A DNA stretch of 43,851 nucleotides from an uncultured Lachnospiraceae bacterium (GCA_948470905.1 CAOKQK010000023.1:1-43851), one strand, 5' to 3'. Numbered from the stretch's first letter, positions 7,577 through 16,834 are shown. The notes: a model not told the origin generated them from the sequence alone. Made by a program: numbers and translations.

Positions 7577-8344
7577 TTATGCTTGTACATCCCTGATTAC
7601 TTCTTCCGCCAGCTGCATGTATGCTTCCGCTCCTGCAGATCTGGCATCATATTTGTTGATAGGCATTCCGTAGCTGGGGGCCTCTGCAAGCCTGATATTT
7701 CTGGGAATCAAGGTATCATAAACTTTCTGTTTCAAGTTCTGCTTTACATTTTCTACTACCTGTGTGGAAAGATTTGTCCGGGAATCATACATGGTAAATA
7801 CAACGCCATCCATATCCAAGTTAGGATTCAATCTCTCCTTCACCAGATTGATCGTATGGATCAACTGGCTTAACCCCTCCAAAGCGTAATATTCGCATTG
7901 AATTGGGACAAGGACGCTGTTCGCCGTAGTCATGGAATTGATGGTCAACATATTCAGTGATGGAGGACAGTCTATAATAATAAAGTCATATTCCTCTTTC
8001 ACATAATCTACTTCGTTCTTTAATATGTACTCTTTTTTCTCCACACCGATCAGTTCAATCTCTGCAGCAGCAAGATTTACATTGGAAGGAAGTACCGAAA
8101 CATTTTCTATAACTTCCTTTATGATGCAATCACTGATAGAACATTCTCCCAGAATCAATTCATATATGGTGTTTTCCAGATTATTCTTGTCAATGCCAAA
8201 ACCGCTGGTAGTGTTACCCTGAGGGTCAGTGTCAATGACCAATACCTTCTTTCCTTTTTCAGCAAGACACGCAGATAGATTAATGGAAGTGGTGGTCTTT
8301 CCTACACCACCTTTTTGATTTGCAATTGCTATAATTTTCCCCAT
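7577..8344 (-). CDS. parA: Chromosome-partitioning ATPase ParA/Soj
   Basis: 255 residues, typical length. The deviant Walker A motif is KGGVGKTTT (residues 11-19) with the signature lysine, followed by DTDPQGN (Walker A') and IIDCPPS (Walker B). It is a nucleoid-binding ATPase that works with ParB on origin segregation; in Bacillus, Soj also controls DnaA. The start MGKIIAIANQKGGVGKTT is standard. The promoter is not certain, but a TATAAT-like box occurs on the minus strand near 8411. Confidence 0.96.
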   Translation of the reverse strand: MGKIIAIANQKGGVGKTTTSINLSACLAEKGKKVLVIDTDPQGNTTSGFGIDKNNLENTIYELILGECSISDCIIKEVIENVSVLPSNVNLAAAEIELIGVEKKEYILKNEVDYVKEEYDFIIIDCPPSLNMLTINSMTTANSVLVPIQCEYYALEGLSQLIHTINLVKERLNPNLDMDGVVFTMYDSRTNLSTQVVENVKQNLKQKVYDTLIPRNIRLAEAPSYGMPINKYDARSAGAEAYMQLAEEVIRDVQA

Positions 8345-8739
8345 AGTTATTTGCCTTTCGTCGATTTACGCAGTTTTCTTTCATCTATATTGGTTTACTC
8401 AAGAACTAATTATAACACTTATTTTATTATATAGCTATTATTATTTTAAAACTTTAACATTTTTATTGCAACAGCTCAAGCAGGTCATTTAACTTACAAG
8501 TGTACATACAAAGTATAAAAATTATATTTCAGTATCCAAAAGCCTTGCAATAAGTGCATGGCAATTATTTTTTAACTGCTGCTTTAATTGCAGGAAAAGC
8601 TGGGTAAACTGCTGCTTATTATCCAGGCTCAGCTAAACCAATAGATATGTTTATGAGCATTTTTTTGCCCTTCTGCCTTTATGTTTCACATTAAACTTTA
8701 AAAAGGTCTATGAAATTTTTACCATATATATTTGTTTAT

Positions 8740-8786
8740 TCCTGTAGATAAAATGCCAAGTGCCGTTCCTGCAAAAAATTATATTT
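8740..8786. repeat. Decayed dispersed repeat
   Basis: GTTTATTCCTGTAG followed by AAGTGCCGTTCCTGC and AATT matches the terminus and interior of the copy at 22772-22856 (TTTATTCCTGCGG on its reverse strand, AAGTGCCGTGCCTGC). It is a strongly degraded copy. Confidence 0.45.
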
Positions 8787-8907
8787 ATATTGGCGTTAGT
8801 CCAAATTTGGGTTGGTGGCTGTATTATTACGCTGCAAACAGCGGAAAATCAAACCCTTCTTTTGCTTAAATATCATGTCCTCTGTAAACAATAAAATAAT
8901 CAACTTA

Positions 8908-8923
8908 TGTTTCACGTGAAACA
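8908..8923. promoter_or_regulatory. parS site (perfect)
   Basis: TGTTTCACGTGAAACA, an exact 16-bp palindrome matching the conserved bacterial parS consensus bound by ParB. It lies 0.56 kb upstream of parA and about 10 kb from oriC. Confidence 0.95.
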
Positions 8924-8959
8924 TTTTATTATTGCAGGCAATAAGAAAAGATGCTAAAG

Positions 8960-8988
8960 GTTTTGAAAAATGCCGCGAGGATCACATA
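8960..8988 (-). repeat. Fragment of dispersed repeat
   Basis: TTTTGAAAAATGCCGCGAGGATCACA matches the block CTTGACAAATGCCGCGAGGGTGACA of the copy at 32153-32350. Only this module is recognisable. Confidence 0.5.
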
Positions 8989-9188
8989 CCCCACTGCTTG
9001 ATATGCAAGCCTGATATCCTGTCAACCTGCCGAGAAATTGTTGATTGCTCCTAGTACATTGAAAAATAAGTTTCTGGCTATATCGCGCAGAATGATTTTT
9101 GCATAGACAAGGCGGAGGAATCGGCGCGGAATACCCAATGCTGCTCCATAGCAAAGTTCCATAAACCTATTCATTTTAAAGCACAAAA

Positions 9189-9204
9189 TGTTTCACGTGA
9201 AACA
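9189..9204. promoter_or_regulatory. parS site (perfect)
   Basis: A second exact TGTTTCACGTGAAACA, 281 bp from the first. Paired parS sites near the origin are the expected ParB nucleation points. Confidence 0.95.
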
Positions 9205-9513
9205 TTTAGATTGCAAAGCAACTTTCCAACTATATTTTAAAATTTCATAAGATATTTTATATATAACTCAGCCAGTCCCTTTTAAGTTTTTTGGTAGTGA
9301 ACGCAAGCAGATAAATATCCACAGTTTAAAAACTTATTAACACAGGTTTATAAGGCTCAGTAGCTGAGTTTAGTATATAATAATTTTGATTGTCTGCCTT
9401 ACTTGCCTATATCCAAATTCATTCGATATAGACAAATGCAGCAAATCATCTTAATAGTCTACTTTCCTTACCTATATGCGAGTAAACTCCTATAAGCAAA
9501 TACGGTACTATTT

Positions 9514-10155
9514 TCATAATTTAATAATATCATTTTTTATTGCAAATACAGCTGCCTGGGTCCTGTCAGAAACATCAATTTTTTTAAAAATATTGGAAAT
9601 ATGATTCTTAACTGTTCGTTCCGTAATATTAAGTATATTTGCAATCTCTTTATTAAACAGCCCATTGGCAACATGAATCAACACTTCTAACTCCCTGTTT
9701 GTCAAAGAGGCAATCTTATCCTTGTCTATATCTCTTGCAACCAAACGGTTATTCAAAGCAGGTATCAATTTAGGCTGTATATAAGTTTCACCATTCACTA
9801 CTGCATTAATTGCACGCTTCAATTCTGCTGATTCAGAATCTTTTAAGATATATCCATCAACTCCCATATCAACTGCTTTAATCAAGTACTCTATCTCTGC
9901 ATGAACTGTAAGGATTAATACTTTGACATTTATTTTTTTACTTTTTATTTCTTCCAGCACTTCTATTCCATTTTTTCCCTGCATATTGATATCCAGCAAT
10001 AATACCTGCGGATTAAGTGACACTAAATTAGCCAGGCACTCATTACCATCATTAGCCTCACCAATTACCTCAATGCTGCCATCAAATTCAAGAAGCTGGC
10101 GAATACCTTCTCTCATCATAATATGATCATCAGCCAGCATAACTTTTATAGCCAT
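9514..10155 (-). CDS. NarL/LuxR-family response regulator, DegU-like
   Basis: 213 residues. The receiver domain (1-120) has the acidic pair DD at 9-10, the phospho-acceptor D55 (VLLLDINMQG), T83 and K105 (GYILKDSE). The C-terminal LuxR-type helix-turn-helix (about 148-213) has LTNRELEVLIHVANG and NKEIANILNITERTVKNH. It should bind DNA after phosphorylation by the kinase encoded upstream. It is separated from the small gene at 10321 by 165 bp holding a dispersed repeat. The closest described pair is DegS/DegU, but overall similarity alone does not fix the regulon. Confidence 0.92.
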   Translation of the reverse strand: MAIKVMLADDHIMMREGIRQLLEFDGSIEVIGEANDGNECLANLVSLNPQVLLLDINMQGKNGIEVLEEIKSKKINVKVLILTVHAEIEYLIKAVDMGVDGYILKDSESAELKRAINAVVNGETYIQPKLIPALNNRLVARDIDKDKIASLTNRELEVLIHVANGLFNKEIANILNITERTVKNHISNIFKKIDVSDRTQAAVFAIKNDIIKL

Positions 10156-10206
10156 AATATCTCCTTCATAAAGTGGTATCAGTCAATCAATAACCACACG
10201 ACAAAC

Positions 10207-10282
10207 GGAATGCGCTCATAGGGCGCCATGATATGTGACCCTCGCGGCATTCACCAAGGTCTTGCGGACATTGGTTCATTGC
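10207..10282 (+). repeat. Dispersed TIR repeat, deletion derivative
   Basis: It reads GGAATGCGCTCATAGG, then TGACCCTCGCGGCATTCACC, AAGGT and finally TTGGTTCATTGCC. Order and orientation follow the full copy at 19704-19882, with the GAAGTAAAC hairpin missing. It sits inside the two-component operon, between the small unknown gene and the response regulator. Confidence 0.6.
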
Positions 10283-10320
10283 CTTTATGAATCAAAATCT
10301 CTTTCCTAAAACTAAACACC

Positions 10321-10608
10321 TCAAACTCTTTTTTGAAAAATTATAATTTCTTTTTCATCGTACAATAATGGCAGATTACACATAGTACAAATAAATTCAT
10401 ATAAAGATGTATTTTCCTGAACTTCATAATATTCACCAAACAAATATTGTACATCTATATGTCGGCTAATTACAGATTTATCATCACATGGAAACACATC
10501 AACACGGTACACGATACAGTATATATCTTCCCATAATTTATCATCAGATAAACCCATTTCCGAAGATATCTTTTGACTTATTTGTTTAACATCATCTATT
10601 GTGATCAT
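10321..10608 (-). CDS. Small unknown protein within two-component operon
   Basis: 95 residues, acidic, no membrane segment or signal peptide, with a CTMC motif late in the sequence. I do not recognise a family. The start ATG at 10608 has a GAGGAG ribosome binding site 11 bp upstream and lies only 15 bp after the kinase stop, so it is co-transcribed. Its position between a DegS-like kinase and its regulator suggests an accessory or connector role, which is inference only. Confidence 0.7.
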   Translation of the reverse strand: MITIDDVKQISQKISSEMGLSDDKLWEDIYCIVYRVDVFPCDDKSVISRHIDVQYLFGEYYEVQENTSLYEFICTMCNLPLLYDEKEIIIFQKRV

Positions 10609-10623
10609 CCATGTAGTTTCTCC

Positions 10624-11574
10624 TCATAAAGGTATCTCGATATGTATCCAAGTACCTGTACCTTCTCTCGATTTAATTTTAATTTCACCATTTAATAAAT
10701 CTACTCTCTCCTTCATCAATGAAATTCCAAAATGCTTATCTCCTATGTCCTTCTGGATAAAGCCTTTACCATCATCTCTAATGTCAATTACATAACTTTT
10801 ATCTACTATCTTAAACTGAAATGTTATTTTTTTTGCTTCCGAATGTTTTACAATATTGGCTAAAGACTCCTGAACAATGCGATATATGGAAACCATTTTC
10901 ATATTTGTTTCACATGAAACATTTTCAATATCAGATTGTATCTCAAAACTGTTATTTTCATTGATATTAATGAGCAACCTTTCAAAAACTGCTTTCATGC
11001 CTAAATCATCAAAAGTCATGGGACGCAGATCAAATATTGTTCCTCTAATCTCATCAATTGTTTCTCTTAAATGTTTATTTATGATAGACAGCTCCAGTTT
11101 TGCCTGAATAGGATCTTTGTCAATATACATACTGCATAACTCAATTTTATGAATCAAGTGTGTCAGATTCTGCAGGGATGTATCATGCAGCTCTCTGGCA
11201 ATCCTCTTTCTGTCTTCCTCCTGGATTTTCAAAACTGTAAGTTCCTGATTTTCTCTGGTTAGGATTGTCTCCAATTTGCTGACTCTTTCAGAAAGGACAT
11301 CTCTCTTTTGAAATAATTGTTCATTCTGCTTTGTATAATCTTCTTTTAATTTTAATACCTTTTGAATTTCTTCTTTATAAACAGTCTGCAAATTTCTGGG
11401 ATTAAATAATTTTGATTCTTCTGGTTCTGTAAAACCATTCAAATAAACATCTGATTCTTTAATACGTCTGGAATTATCATCTATCTGCGCATCCAGATTT
11501 AAAATTTCCTGCCTTAATTCATTTATCACGTCAACCAAAATATTGTAATCATCAATTATCATATGAAACTCCAT
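10624..11574 (-). CDS. DegS-like cytoplasmic sensor histidine kinase
   Basis: 316 residues without membrane segments. An N-terminal coiled coil (about 10-115) with a central break is followed by the HisKA_3 dimerisation helix with the phospho-acceptor H130 (RKRIARELHDTSLQNL). The HATPase domain has the N box (RIVQESLANIVKHS), DDGKGF and a final GTGTWIHIEIP. The cytoplasmic coiled-coil layout is that of DegS. It is expected to phosphorylate the regulator at 9514. The gene starts 27 bp after rsmG, so it may be in the mnmE-mnmG-rsmG transcript. The ATG at 11574 or the ATG at 11562 (M5) could be used. The coding sequence contains a parS-like site. Confidence 0.9.
   Translation of the reverse strand: MEFHMIIDDYNILVDVINELRQEILNLDAQIDDNSRRIKESDVYLNGFTEPEESKLFNPRNLQTVYKEEIQKVLKLKEDYTKQNEQLFQKRDVLSERVSKLETILTRENQELTVLKIQEEDRKRIARELHDTSLQNLTHLIHKIELCSMYIDKDPIQAKLELSIINKHLRETIDEIRGTIFDLRPMTFDDLGMKAVFERLLININENNSFEIQSDIENVSCETNMKMVSIYRIVQESLANIVKHSEAKKITFQFKIVDKSYVIDIRDDGKGFIQKDIGDKHFGISLMKERVDLLNGEIKIKSREGTGTWIHIEIPL
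10906..10921. promoter_or_regulatory. Intragenic parS-like site, one mismatch
   Basis: TGTTTCACATGAAACA differs from the perfect parS at one central base (G to A at position 9). It lies within the kinase coding region, encoding part of ENVSCETNM. Intragenic parS sites are normal in Bacillus subtilis (one is inside spo0J), so this is a credible third ParB site. Confidence 0.75.
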
Positions 11575-11601
11575 TTCACAATTTCGGATGGAACATATGT
11601 T

Positions 11602-12363
11602 CTAAACTAAAGGTTCCTTTGTGGGAAGCCCTGCTTTTCTGGGATATTTCTTTGGAGTAGCTCTCTGCTTTCTTATCATGACAAGATTTCTGTAAATATC
11701 AGAATCCGGCAGAGTGAACTCTGTCTGCCTGTCCAGCTTTCCTCCCAAAAGAGAGATTGCATTACCAGCTGCATCCATTTCTTCAGAAATCCTTTCCGAC
11801 TTATAAGAGATAAAGAAACCACCCTGTTTTACATAAGGCAGGCAATATTCTGAAAGAGAAGCCAAATTTGCCACTGCTCTTGAAACACATAGATCAAAAC
11901 TCTCCCGAAGCTTTCCAGGCCTTGCAAAATCTTCTGCACGGCCATGCAATGTCTCTACTCCATCCAAGCCAAGCCTCTCTATCACTGCATCCAGGAAATG
12001 GATCCTCTTATTCAGGGAATCCAGCAATGTGACCTTTAAATTTGGAAAAGCAATTTTCAGGGCAAGTCCCGGAAATCCTGCTCCCGTCCCCACATCAATA
12101 ACAGAAACAGGCTTTGTCAGCATATAATGTTTCTCTGCATCAAAAACCTTGGTCAAAGACAGGCTGTCCACAAAATGCTTTTTCATGACATCATCATATT
12201 CCGTAATGGCAGTGAGATTCATCACCTGGTTCCACTCCGCCAGCATTTCATAATAAACAAGAAATTGTTCCAGCTGTTTTTGAGACAATTGTATGCCAAG
12301 GTATTCCAAGTCACTTTGAAACTGTGCAGTTGAATATTTTTGCAGCAAATCATTTTCATTCAA
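11602..12363 (-). CDS. rsmG: 16S rRNA m7G527 methyltransferase RsmG (GidB)
   Basis: 253 residues from TTG at 12363. It uses SAM to methylate N7 of G527 in 16S rRNA. The Rossmann core shows VIDVGTGAGFPGLALKIAFP (SAM binding), LLDSLNKRIHFL, and SRAVANLASLSEYCLPYVK. The TTG start is preferred because TGAGGA lies 7 bp upstream and the resulting MNENDLLQ resembles other RsmG N-termini. An ATG at 12390 gives 262 residues but has no ribosome binding site and sits at the foot of a hairpin. It follows mnmG, the classic gidA-gidB order. Confidence 0.93.
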   Translation of the reverse strand: MNENDLLQKYSTAQFQSDLEYLGIQLSQKQLEQFLVYYEMLAEWNQVMNLTAITEYDDVMKKHFVDSLSLTKVFDAEKHYMLTKPVSVIDVGTGAGFPGLALKIAFPNLKVTLLDSLNKRIHFLDAVIERLGLDGVETLHGRAEDFARPGKLRESFDLCVSRAVANLASLSEYCLPYVKQGGFFISYKSERISEEMDAAGNAISLLGGKLDRQTEFTLPDSDIYRNLVMIRKQRATPKKYPRKAGLPTKEPLV

Positions 12364-12389
12364 AATTATATCCTCACTAAGGCAAATCA

Positions 12390-12429
12390 TTCAGACAGCT
12401 AAAATTAAGAGTTCAACAGCCTGTCTGAA
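12390..12429 (-). other. Hairpin at mnmG-rsmG junction
   Basis: TTCAGACAG (12390-12398) pairs with CTGTCTGAA (12421-12429) around a 22-base loop that contains the mnmG stop codon. It may affect translational coupling or transcript processing between mnmG and rsmG. No T-tract follows, so it is not a standard terminator. Confidence 0.4.
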
Positions 12430-14378
12430 CTATCACGATTAAAATGCTCCAAATATACCAGCAAAACAGATATGTCAGCAGGTGAAACTCCGGAAATCCT
12501 GGATGCCTGTCCAATAGAAGCAGGCATAAATATTTTTAATTTCTGTCTCGCCTCCAGGCGCAGAGAAGGAATATCATCATAATCAATTTCTTCCGGAATC
12601 ATTTTCTTTTCCATCTTTTTATACTGCTCTACCTGACGCTTCTGTCTGAGAATGTAACCTTCATACTTAATCTCTATCTCCACCTGCTCAATTACAGCCG
12701 CAGGCAGGGACTTTCTTCCTATGTCAATTTCCCGCAAAATTTCATAATCAAGTTCCGGCCGGCAAATCAGATCCGCCAGACTTGCAGCTGTTTTTAACGG
12801 GGAACTTTCATGTGCCGCAAGGAAATCCTGTATTTCTCTATTTGCACCCACTATCGTCTTTTTCAGACGGGTGATTTCTTCCTCTATCATCTTTTCTTTT
12901 GACAAAAGTGCCTGATAATCTTCCTCCGGGACCAGGCCAACCTGATAACCTTTTTTGCGAAGCCGCAGATCCGCATTGTCCTGACGAAGAAGAAGCCTGT
13001 ATTCCGCCCGCGAGGTCATCATCCGATAAGGCTCTCTGTTATCTTTCGTCACCAGATCGTCAATCAGCACACCTATGTAGCTCTCAGAACGATCCAGGAC
13101 TATGGGCTCTCTCCCAAAAACAGACATGGCAGCATTGATCCCAGCAATCAGCCCCTGACAAGCTGCTTCCTCATATCCGCTGCTGCCATTTAACTGTCCT
13201 CCACTGAAAAGCCCCTTTATCAACTTAAATTCCAGAGTGGCACGAAGCTGCCTGGCATCAATGCAATCATATTCGATGGCATATGCGTTCCTGACAATCT
13301 TACAATTCTCCAGGCCCGGAACTGTCCTGTACATAGCCAGCTGGACATCCTCCGGCAGAGAAGAAGACATACCGCCCACATACATTTCACTGGTATGTAA
13401 TCCTTCAGGCTCAATAAATACCTGATGACGTTCCTTTTCTGCAAATTTCACAACCTTATCTTCAATGGAAGGGCAGTATCTGGGACCTGTCCCCTCAATA
13501 ATTCCCGCGTAAATAGGGGAACGGTCAAGATTGGCACGAATGATCTCGTGAGTTCTTTCATTGGTGTAGGTCAGCCAGCAGGAAGCCTGTTCCTTCTGGA
13601 TTGTCTCAGGATCCGTGGAAAAAGAAAAGGGTACTATCCTCTCATCTCCTAACTGTTCCTCCATCTTGGAAAAGTCAATACTTCTTCCATCCATCCTCGC
13701 CGGAGTGCCTGTCTTAAATCGACGCAGCTCTATACCCATAGCTTTCAGGGAATCCGTCAGATAAGTCGCTGCCTGCAAGCCATTGGGACCGGTATGCGTG
13801 ATAGCTTCCCCGCATAGACATCTGGCCCTCAGGTAAGTTCCAGTGCAAAGGACCACGGCTCTGCATTCGTAGACAGCACCCGTAAATATTTTAACGCCTG
13901 TTACCTTCTTCTTAATTTTTCTATTTCCAGATTCGTCCTCTCCTGCACATCCATCCTTTGGCAAATCGTACTTATCCTCAGCTTCCCACAAAATCTCACA
14001 GACCTCTGCCTGCTTAATAGTCAAGTGTTCCTGATTTTCCAGGACCTTTCGCATGGCACGGGAATATTCCGCCTTGTCCGCCTGAGCACGGAGAGAATGG
14101 ACGGCAGGACCCTTTGAAATATTAAGCATCTTAGACTGAATAAATGTTTTGTCAATATTTTTGCCCATTTCGCCGCCCAGCGCGTCAAGCTCACGCACCA
14201 GATGTCCCTTTGATGAGCCGCCAATGTTTGGATTGCAGGGCATGAGGGCAATACTGTCCACACTGACCGTAAAAATCACAGTCTCCAAGCCAAGTCTGGC
14301 GCAGGCAAGCGCCGCCTCACAGCCTGCATGCCCTGCCCCTATCACACATACATCAACCTTTTCTCTGATCTCTGACAT
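12405..14378 (-). CDS. mnmG: tRNA uridine-5-carboxymethylaminomethyl enzyme MnmG
   Basis: 657 residues from the ATG at 14378, with [19 protein letters not shown] giving the usual short leader before the FAD dinucleotide-binding motif [10 protein letters not shown]. An ATG at 14420 would add 14 residues. With MnmE it makes the cmnm5 modification of U34 in several tRNAs, using FAD. The [18 protein letters not shown] and [13 protein letters not shown] motifs and the C-terminal MnmE-interacting helical region are intact. An acidic/basic loop of about 20 residues after DLPKDG (roughly residues 135-158) appears to be an extra insertion. It follows mnmE by 51 bp. Confidence 0.95.
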   Translation of the reverse strand: MSEIREKVDVCVIGAGHAGCEAALACARLGLETVIFTVSVDSIALMPCNPNIGGSSKGHLVRELDALGGEMGKNIDKTFIQSKMLNISKGPAVHSLRAQADKAEYSRAMRKVLENQEHLTIKQAEVCEILWEAEDKYDLPKDGCAGEDESGNRKIKKKVTGVKIFTGAVYECRAVVLCTGTYLRARCLCGEAITHTGPNGLQAATYLTDSLKAMGIELRRFKTGTPARMDGRSIDFSKMEEQLGDERIVPFSFSTDPETIQKEQASCWLTYTNERTHEIIRANLDRSPIYAGIIEGTGPRYCPSIEDKVVKFAEKERHQVFIEPEGLHTSEMYVGGMSSSLPEDVQLAMYRTVPGLENCKIVRNAYAIEYDCIDARQLRATLEFKLIKGLFSGGQLNGSSGYEEAACQGLIAGINAAMSVFGREPIVLDRSESYIGVLIDDLVTKDNREPYRMMTSRAEYRLLLRQDNADLRLRKKGYQVGLVPEEDYQALLSKEKMIEEEITRLKKTIVGANREIQDFLAAHESSPLKTAASLADLICRPELDYEILREIDIGRKSLPAAVIEQVEIEIKYEGYILRQKRQVEQYKKMEKKMIPEEIDYDDIPSLRLEARQKLKIFMPASIGQASRISGVSPADISVLLVYLEHFNRDSSDRLLNS

Positions 14379-14429
14379 ATTATTTCCAATCCTTTGTCCA
14401 TCCTGCAGGATAATTTCCATTCTTTTATA

Positions 14430-15950
14430 TCATTTTCCCATGCAGAATTTCGAGAAAATCTCATTTACCAAATCATCATCTACTTCCTCTCCTATGATCC
14501 TGCCAAGAGAAGAATAAGCACTCATGAGGTCTATGGAATAAAAATCCTCCGGCATATTATCCTGAATGCTCTTTTTTACCATTCCCAGGGAATCATAAGC
14601 TTCCTGAAGCGCCTCTTTATGGCGCATATTTGTAATAACAATCTCGTTGCTGCTCTTAATTTCTCCCTGGAAAAAGATACTTTTTATTGTATATTCAAGC
14701 TGCTCCAAACCTGATTGATTTCTGGCAGAGGATTTTATCATAATTACTTTTTCTGTTCTGTTACCAGGTTTTTCTACAATTATCTGCTCTGCATTGTTTT
14801 CTTTAGAATTGATATCGTCCAGCGGCACATTTGCTTTTAATGTATCATTCTGTGCTGTATCAGCTTTTTTCCCGTTTTGTCCGGAAAGTTCTTCAAATAA
14901 GCCTCTGATTTCATCCTCTGTGGTCACACTGGGCAAATCACTTTTGTTTAAAAGAACAATGACATTTTTCTTATGAGAAGACAGGAAAGAAATGATTTCC
15001 CTGTCATTCTCGTCCAAACTTACAGAGGTATCCGCCACATATAAGACCAGGTCTGCTTTCCCGGCAAATTTTTTTGCCTTTTCCACACCTATTTTTTCCA
15101 CAATATCCTCTGTATCCCTGATGCCTGCAGTATCCATAATATTTAAACTGATCCCGCCCAGGCGGATTGTTTCCTGCAGGATGTCTCTGGTAGTCCCCGC
15201 CACATCTGTCACAATAGCCCTGTCCTCTCCCATGATCAGATTCAAAAGTGAAGACTTTCCTGCATTAGGTTTGCCCACAATAACAGTGCTGATGCCCTCC
15301 TTTATCAATTTACCGTTATCCGCCGTTTTGATCAATGCACTAACGGATTCCGACAAATTGTCAATTTTTTTTGCCAATCTATCAGTATATCCATCCAGAC
15401 TGATATGTTCAGGATCATCAAGGGCAGATTCTATAAAAGCAATCTCATAGAGGATATCTGCCCTCAGAGCCTTTACCTTTTCGGAGAGCATTCCCTTTAA
15501 CTGATTGACAGAGGATGTGAGGGCAAACTCGTTCTGAGAATGGATCACATCAATCACTGCCTCTGCCATGGAAAGATCCATCCTGCCGTTTAAAAAAGCC
15601 CGCTTTGTAAACTCACCCGGCTCGGCAAGCCTTGCCCCTGCCTTCAGGATGGCTTCCAGTATTTTCTGCATCACAAGTACGCCGCCGTGACATTGTATCT
15701 CTACTATATCCTCTCCTGTAAAGCTTCTTGGGGATTTCATTACCACTGCCATCACTTCATCTATATTCAAAAAAAAACCATGGTACAGCCTGTGGCTCTC
15801 TGCATTTTTCAATATTCTTTTCCCGGAAGGGGAAGTGAACAGCCCATCTCCTATCTCAACTGCCTTTTTCCCGCTGATCCTGACAATCCCGATTCCCGAA
15901 TCCGTCATTCCGGTAGCAATTGCCGCAATTGTGTCTGTCGTCAATACCAT
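14430..15950 (-). CDS. mnmE: tRNA modification GTPase MnmE
   Basis: 506 residues; the family is usually about 450-460. It is the GTPase partner of MnmG. The N-terminal tetrahydrofolate-binding domain (1-120) is followed by a helical domain interrupted by the G domain: P loop GKPNAGKSS (226-234), TDVAGTTRD (248-256), DTAG (273-276), NKSD (335-338). The C-terminal FCMGK corresponds to the catalytic-cysteine C(I/L/M)GK motif. Extra length comes from a polar low-complexity insertion between NKSD and the G5 motif (about residues 352-400), rich in N, E, K, D. The insertion should lie on the surface of the G domain. Confidence 0.95.
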   Translation of the reverse strand: MVLTTDTIAAIATGMTDSGIGIVRISGKKAVEIGDGLFTSPSGKRILKNAESHRLYHGFFLNIDEVMAVVMKSPRSFTGEDIVEIQCHGGVLVMQKILEAILKAGARLAEPGEFTKRAFLNGRMDLSMAEAVIDVIHSQNEFALTSSVNQLKGMLSEKVKALRADILYEIAFIESALDDPEHISLDGYTDRLAKKIDNLSESVSALIKTADNGKLIKEGISTVIVGKPNAGKSSLLNLIMGEDRAIVTDVAGTTRDILQETIRLGGISLNIMDTAGIRDTEDIVEKIGVEKAKKFAGKADLVLYVADTSVSLDENDREIISFLSSHKKNVIVLLNKSDLPSVTTEDEIRGLFEELSGQNGKKADTAQNDTLKANVPLDDINSKENNAEQIIVEKPGNRTEKVIMIKSSARNQSGLEQLEYTIKSIFFQGEIKSSNEIVITNMRHKEALQEAYDSLGMVKKSIQDNMPEDFYSIDLMSAYSSLGRIIGEEVDDDLVNEIFSKFCMGK

Positions 15951-16000
15951 AAATACCTCTTATCCGCTAAGGAACTGCCCCTAGTACAAGATCAGAAATC

Positions 16001-16045
16001 CCGCTGCAGGCAACGGATACAAGCCTGTCCTCGCAGGAATAAAAT
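16001..16045 (+). repeat. Fragment of dispersed repeat
   Basis: CCGCTGCAGGCAACGGATAC, then AAGCCTGTCCTCGCAGG AATAAA, has both ends of the family (GCAGGCAA and GCAGGAATAAA) brought close together. It is a very short internally deleted copy between jag and mnmE. Confidence 0.5.
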
Positions 16046-16080
16046 TAATAAAAGGGACCGCAGCAAAATAAAGCTTTCAT

Positions 16081-16125
16081 ACAATATGCCGTGTTGTTGT
16101 TCGGTTACGAACATCATCATATTGT
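16081..16125. other. Imperfect hairpin between jag and mnmE
   Basis: The outer stem ACAATATG/CATATTGT and the inner stem GTTCG/CGAAC enclose a GTTA loop, with wobble pairing between them. It may terminate or process the transcript after jag, but there is no T-tract. The remainder of the 251-bp gap shows no gene. Confidence 0.4.
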
Positions 16126-16201
16126 AACAAACTTATATTTTGCATCAGCCCCCTTCACAGAATATCTCCTTGACTTCAGCATCAGATACTGCCTGTTCAC
16201 A

Positions 16202-16834
16202 TTATCTCTTTAATGCCACAACTACCCTTCGGAAGGGTTCATCTCCTTCACTGTAGGTAGTGACATATTTATCGCCCTGCAGAGCCGAATGAATGATCCT
16301 TCTCTCATAGGGATTCATGGGCTCCAAGGACACAGGTCTCTTTGTTCTCTTTACCTTATAGGCAATATTCTTTGCAAGGTTCTCCAGGGTCTCCCTGCGT
16401 CTCTCGCGATAGTTTTCCGTGTCAAGCTTGACCCTGACATAATCCTCAACCTCTTTATTTACCACCAGGGATACAAGATACTGCAGGGAATCAAGGGTCT
16501 GCCCTCTTTTTCCGATCAGGACGCCCATCTCATCCCCGGAGACTTCGATATCCATCGTCTTCTTATCTTCATCATAAACCACATCAACGGTTACAGCCAT
16601 ATTCATCGCATTGAATACATTATGAAGGAAATCTTCTGCCACTTCCGATACAGAAAGCTTCTCAATCTTTACAGCCGCCCTGATAACAGCAGGCCTGGAA
16701 CCAATCCCAAGAAATCCCGAAGAACCTTCTTCTATCACTTCATAATCAAGCCTGTCGCTGGTAACGCTGAACTTCTGACATGCATCGGTGATCGCTTCGC
16801 TGACTGTTTTAGCAGAAAACTCAATATATTCCAT
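16202..16834 (-). CDS. khpB: KhpB/Jag RNA-binding protein
   Basis: 210 residues with three domains: a Jag N-terminal domain (1-52, with GFLGIGSRPA), a KH domain (about 75-145, GVLIGKRGQTLDSLQYL with the GxxG loop) and an R3H domain (about 147-208, ERRRE...NPYERRIIHSAL). KhpB/Jag partners KhpA in global RNA binding and affects cell elongation in related Gram-positives. The start ATG at 16834 has GGAGGGG upstream. It follows yidC by 148 bp, the conserved order, and that gap carries only a small GGTTTGT/ACAAACC hairpin (16946-16963). Confidence 0.93.
   Translation of the reverse strand: MEYIEFSAKTVSEAITDACQKFSVTSDRLDYEVIEEGSSGFLGIGSRPAVIRAAVKIEKLSVSEVAEDFLHNVFNAMNMAVTVDVVYDEDKKTMDIEVSGDEMGVLIGKRGQTLDSLQYLVSLVVNKEVEDYVRVKLDTENYRERRRETLENLAKNIAYKVKRTKRPVSLEPMNPYERRIIHSALQGDKYVTTYSEGDEPFRRVVVALKR

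Larger units (their letters stand above)
8345..9513. other. 1.2-kb intergenic region upstream of parA
   Basis: No gene is supported. The region contains two perfect parS sites (8908-8923, 9189-9204), a weak degenerate parS-like sequence at 8682-8697 (three mismatches), two decayed copies of the dispersed repeat (8740-8786, 8960-8988), and AT-rich DNA. A 66-codon minus frame (8954-9154) is largely repeat-derived. The length and AT-richness suggest decayed sequence plus the promoters of parA and a centromere-like zone. Confidence 0.55.

Noticed and set aside
8682-8697. Fourth parS site (TGTTTCACATTAAACT)
   Set aside because: Three mismatches to the palindrome, one on a half-site needed for ParB contact; treated as a degenerate match only.
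8954-9154. 66-codon minus frame between parS sites
   Set aside because: Starts without an RBS and ends in the dispersed repeat module; Cys/Pro-rich translation is typical of non-coding DNA.
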